Source of the DNA: Bacteroidota bacterium
GTDB lineage: Bacteria > Bacteroidota > JABWAT01
Direction: 5' to 3'
Length of the DNA stretch: 64,000 nt
Assembly: GCA_013360915.1 (NCBI GenBank)
Contig: JABWAT010000004.1
Span: forward strand, 62,001 to 126,000
Below the pieces are notes generated by a model. That model saw only the letters and a program-made list of their open reading frames with translations. It did not search any database and was not told where the DNA came from. Of the stretch, positions 61,926 through 64,000 are shown in pieces. Position 1 is the stretch's first letter. Every line of letters begins with the position of its first letter. The translations under genes were made by a program, and so were the position numbers.

Positions 61926-63137
61926 ATGATGACCACCGACCTGACCACTTCGACTGACTTTATCCAACTGGAAGACCGCCTTGGTGCGCACAATTATCAC
62001 CCGCTCGATGTGGTGATTCACCGAGCCGGGGGAATCTGGGTATGGGATGTGGATGGAAAGCGCTACATGGACTGTCTGGCCAGCTATTCGGCTGTGAATC
62101 AGGGCCATTGCCATCCTCGCATTCTCGACACTCTTCAGAAGCAGGCGGCCACGGTCACGCTTACTTCCCGGGCTTTCCGGAATGATCAGCTGCCGCTGTT
62201 ATACCAGAAATTGCATGATGTCACCGGCATGACCATGTTTCTCATGATGAACTCGGGAGCGGAAGCCATAGAAACGGCTGTCAAAGCAGCCAGGAAATGG
62301 GGTTATACCCGTAAAGGCATCCCCGATAATCAGGCCGAGATTATTGTTGCAGCCAATAACTTCCACGGTCGTACCACGACGGTTATTTCCTTTTCAACCG
62401 AACAACAGTACCGTGATGGATTTGGTCCTTTCACGCCGGGTTTCAGAATCGTTCCCTTCGGTGATGCCGCGGCTATCCGTGAGGCAATCACACCCAACAC
62501 CGCAGCCGTTCTGATCGAACCCATTCAGGCTGAAGCGGGAATCCTGATTCCACCCGATGGTTATCTGCGTGAAGTTGAAAGCATCTGCCGGGAAAATCAG
62601 GTTTTATTCATCGTGGATGAAATACAGACCGGATTCGGCCGGACGGGACGTCTGTTCGCCCATCAGCATGAAGGGGTGACTCCCGATATGATTGTGGTTG
62701 GAAAGGCGCTTTCGGGAGGATACTACCCGGTTTCGGCCGTACTGTCCACACCAGAGGTACTCGGTGTATTCCGGCCCGGGGACCATGGGTCCACTTTCGG
62801 CGGCAACCCGCTTGGATGTGCGGTTGCCTGTACTGCCATCGACGTAATTATGGATGAGAACCTGGTTGACCGCTCCCGTGAAGTGGGGGCCTACTTCCTT
62901 TCCCGGCTTCAATCCATCCGTCACCCGAAGGTGAAGGAGGTGCGTGGCCGTGGTCTTCTGATCGGATTTGAGCTGACACAAAAGGCCCGTCCGCTGGTAC
63001 TGAAACTGCAGGAATTGGGTGTACTCTGCAAGGATACCCATGAGACCATCATCCGTTTTACCCCGCCTCTTGTGATTTCACGTGAGGACATTGACTGGGC
63101 CGTTGAGCAGGTCCGGATAGCCCTTCAGGACTTCTGA
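61926..63137 (+). CDS. rocD: Ornithine aminotransferase
   Basis: PLP enzyme turning ornithine and 2-oxoglutarate into glutamate semialdehyde and glutamate. The ATG at 61926 with AAGGA upstream gives 404 residues; the frame opens 26 codons earlier. Signatures: GAHNYHPLDVVIHRA, NSGAEAIETAVKAARKWGY, FHGRTTTVISFS, IVDEIQTGFGRTG and PLP-lysine Lys260 in VGKALSGGYYPVSA. proC follows 75 bp downstream, so the semialdehyde can go on to proline. Confidence 0.93.
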   Translation: MMTTDLTTSTDFIQLEDRLGAHNYHPLDVVIHRAGGIWVWDVDGKRYMDCLASYSAVNQGHCHPRILDTLQKQAATVTLTSRAFRNDQLPLLYQKLHDVTGMTMFLMMNSGAEAIETAVKAARKWGYTRKGIPDNQAEIIVAANNFHGRTTTVISFSTEQQYRDGFGPFTPGFRIVPFGDAAAIREAITPNTAAVLIEPIQAEAGILIPPDGYLREVESICRENQVLFIVDEIQTGFGRTGRLFAHQHEGVTPDMIVVGKALSGGYYPVSAVLSTPEVLGVFRPGDHGSTFGGNPLGCAVACTAIDVIMDENLVDRSREVGAYFLSRLQSIRHPKVKEVRGRGLLIGFELTQKARPLVLKLQELGVLCKDTHETIIRFTPPLVISREDIDWAVEQVRIALQDF

Positions 63138-63212
63138 ACAAAGCCGGATTGGTAACCTGGTTTCAGAAATTTCGTAGAAATCCCTATTTTTAAAGATTTT
63201 TAAGGGGATTTC

Positions 63213-64000
63213 ATGCTTAGTTCGCATCGGATCGGGGTGATAGGTGCCGGGGTGATGGGTCAGGCCATGATCAACGGAATGATTTCGGCCGGGTTGGTAA
63301 AGCCAGAGCAACTCTGGGCATCGGTCCGGTCAGAAGCGAGCCTGGCCCGCGTTCAGCAGGGAAGTCCGGTGCGGGTGGTACGTGATTTCTCGGCAGAAAT
63401 TTCCCAGACCACGATTTTCCTGATTTGCACCAAGCCACGTTATGTGGGACCGGTTCTCGAAACGCTGAAGAATTCAGGTCAGTTAAATTCAGACTCTCTG
63501 ATTATTTCCATTGCAGCCGGCGTGACCATTTCCCGTATTCAGCAAATTATTGGTCCGTCCAGTCCCGTGATCCGGGCCATGCCAAATACACCCTGCCAGA
63601 TCAATGAGGGAATCACCGTAATTTCTCCGGCGGCCGGCGTTACCGAGGCCCAACGGCAACTGGCCAAATCTATTTTCTCTGGTGTTGGTAAGGTGATTGA
63701 ACTCGAAGAAATTCATATGGATGCCGTGACGGCTGTCAGCGGATCGGGGCCTGCCTATATTTTTCTGATGATGGAGGCGCTGGCCGATGGGGCGGTCCGG
63801 GTTGGAATTCCGCGCGATGTGGCCCTTCAACTTGTTTCACAAACCGTTCTGGGTTCAGCTAAAATGCTTCAGCAATCGGGAAAGCACCCTGCTGCACTTA
63901 AAGATGATGTCACCACACCCTCCGGAACCACCATTGCAGCCCTTTTGACCATGGAAGATGGAAAAATACGCTCGGTGCTGGCCCGGGCCGTCGAAGAAGC
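63213..64000 (+). CDS. proC: Pyrroline-5-carboxylate reductase, C-terminus off the right edge
   Basis: Reduces 1-pyrroline-5-carboxylate to proline. About 262 codons are present from the ATG at 63213, so only the final few are missing. The NAD(P) site is GVIGAGVMGQAM at the N-terminus; AMPNTPCQINEG and AVSGSGPAYIFLMMEALADGAVRVG are family signatures, and the DVTTPSGTTIAAL substrate loop is complete. With rocD it forms an ornithine-to-proline route. Confidence 0.96.
   Translation, partial: MLSSHRIGVIGAGVMGQAMINGMISAGLVKPEQLWASVRSEASLARVQQGSPVRVVRDFSAEISQTTIFLICTKPRYVGPVLETLKNSGQLNSDSLIISIAAGVTISRIQQIIGPSSPVIRAMPNTPCQINEGITVISPAAGVTEAQRQLAKSIFSGVGKVIELEEIHMDAVTAVSGSGPAYIFLMMEALADGAVRVGIPRDVALQLVSQTVLGSAKMLQQSGKHPAALKDDVTTPSGTTIAALLTMEDGKIRSVLARAVEE

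Overview
The window looks like a bacterial chromosome of the FCB group (Bacteroidota, Chlorobiota, Ignavibacteriota, Rhodothermota and relatives). Four things support this. The primary sigma factor is the short form without region 1.1. Promoter -7 elements repeatedly read TAnnTTTG. The outer-membrane barrels and lipoproteins are of FCB type. Both NrdA and NrdB are close to the eukaryotic type. I cannot place it below that level. GC content is about one half. There is no prophage, transposase or CRISPR array, so this is mostly housekeeping sequence with a few odd islands.

Layout. 1-7.1 kb is almost all on the minus strand: priA (cut by the left edge), a DCC thioredoxin-like protein, rhomboid protease, pgk, flavin reductase, RNase P RNA, a zinc-ribbon coiled-coil protein, Nif3 and tRNA-Leu. 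7.3-9 kb carries a candidate small RNA and citrate synthase. 9.4-16.6 kb has an erythromycin-esterase-like lipoprotein, an ABC exporter, a TPR lipoprotein, ruvB, an Rrf2 regulator and a porin. A four-tRNA array (Pro, Arg, His, Glu) follows. 17.2-20.6 kb holds a GAF protein with a dead GGDEF domain, a tiny zinc protein, two tandem microcompartment vertex (BMC-P) proteins and sigA. 20.7-32 kb is metabolic and envelope genes plus an NtrB/NtrC-type sigma-54 two-component pair. 32.2-37.3 kb is hemB-anmK-thiL-like-moaA-moaC-mogA. Then come nhaA, an Smr protein and envelope genes.

40.9-44.1 kb is a tight operon (porin, FMN-binding protein, four-helix membrane protein, ApbE) whose promoter is covered by two copies of a dyad. 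It looks like an extracytoplasmic flavin electron-transfer system under metal or redox control. 44.1-48.8 kb encodes tgt and two secreted peptidases. 48.9-54.5 kb has rarD, an RRM protein, a glycosyltransferase, and an operon joining a membrane protein, a lipoprotein, an NtrC-like protein with a destroyed ATPase site, and rdgB. 54.5-61.5 kb places a class II ribonucleotide reductase (nrdJ) next to a class Ia pair (nrdB-nrdA). Between them sits a small AT-rich four-helix-bundle element bounded by heptad inverted repeats. The window ends with tRNA-Gly, rocD and the start of proC, which together form an ornithine-to-proline route.

Physiology. Secreted peptidases (S9, S46, M28, M19), ornithine transaminase and a serine/threonine dehydratase suggest a peptide- and amino-acid-using heterotroph. 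Oxygen-dependent class Ia and oxygen-independent class II reductases together suggest life across changing oxygen. The strongest candidates for undescribed biology are the flavin operon with its operators, the ATPase-dead NtrC-like operon, the stand-alone BMC-P pair, and the four-helix element between the two reductases.
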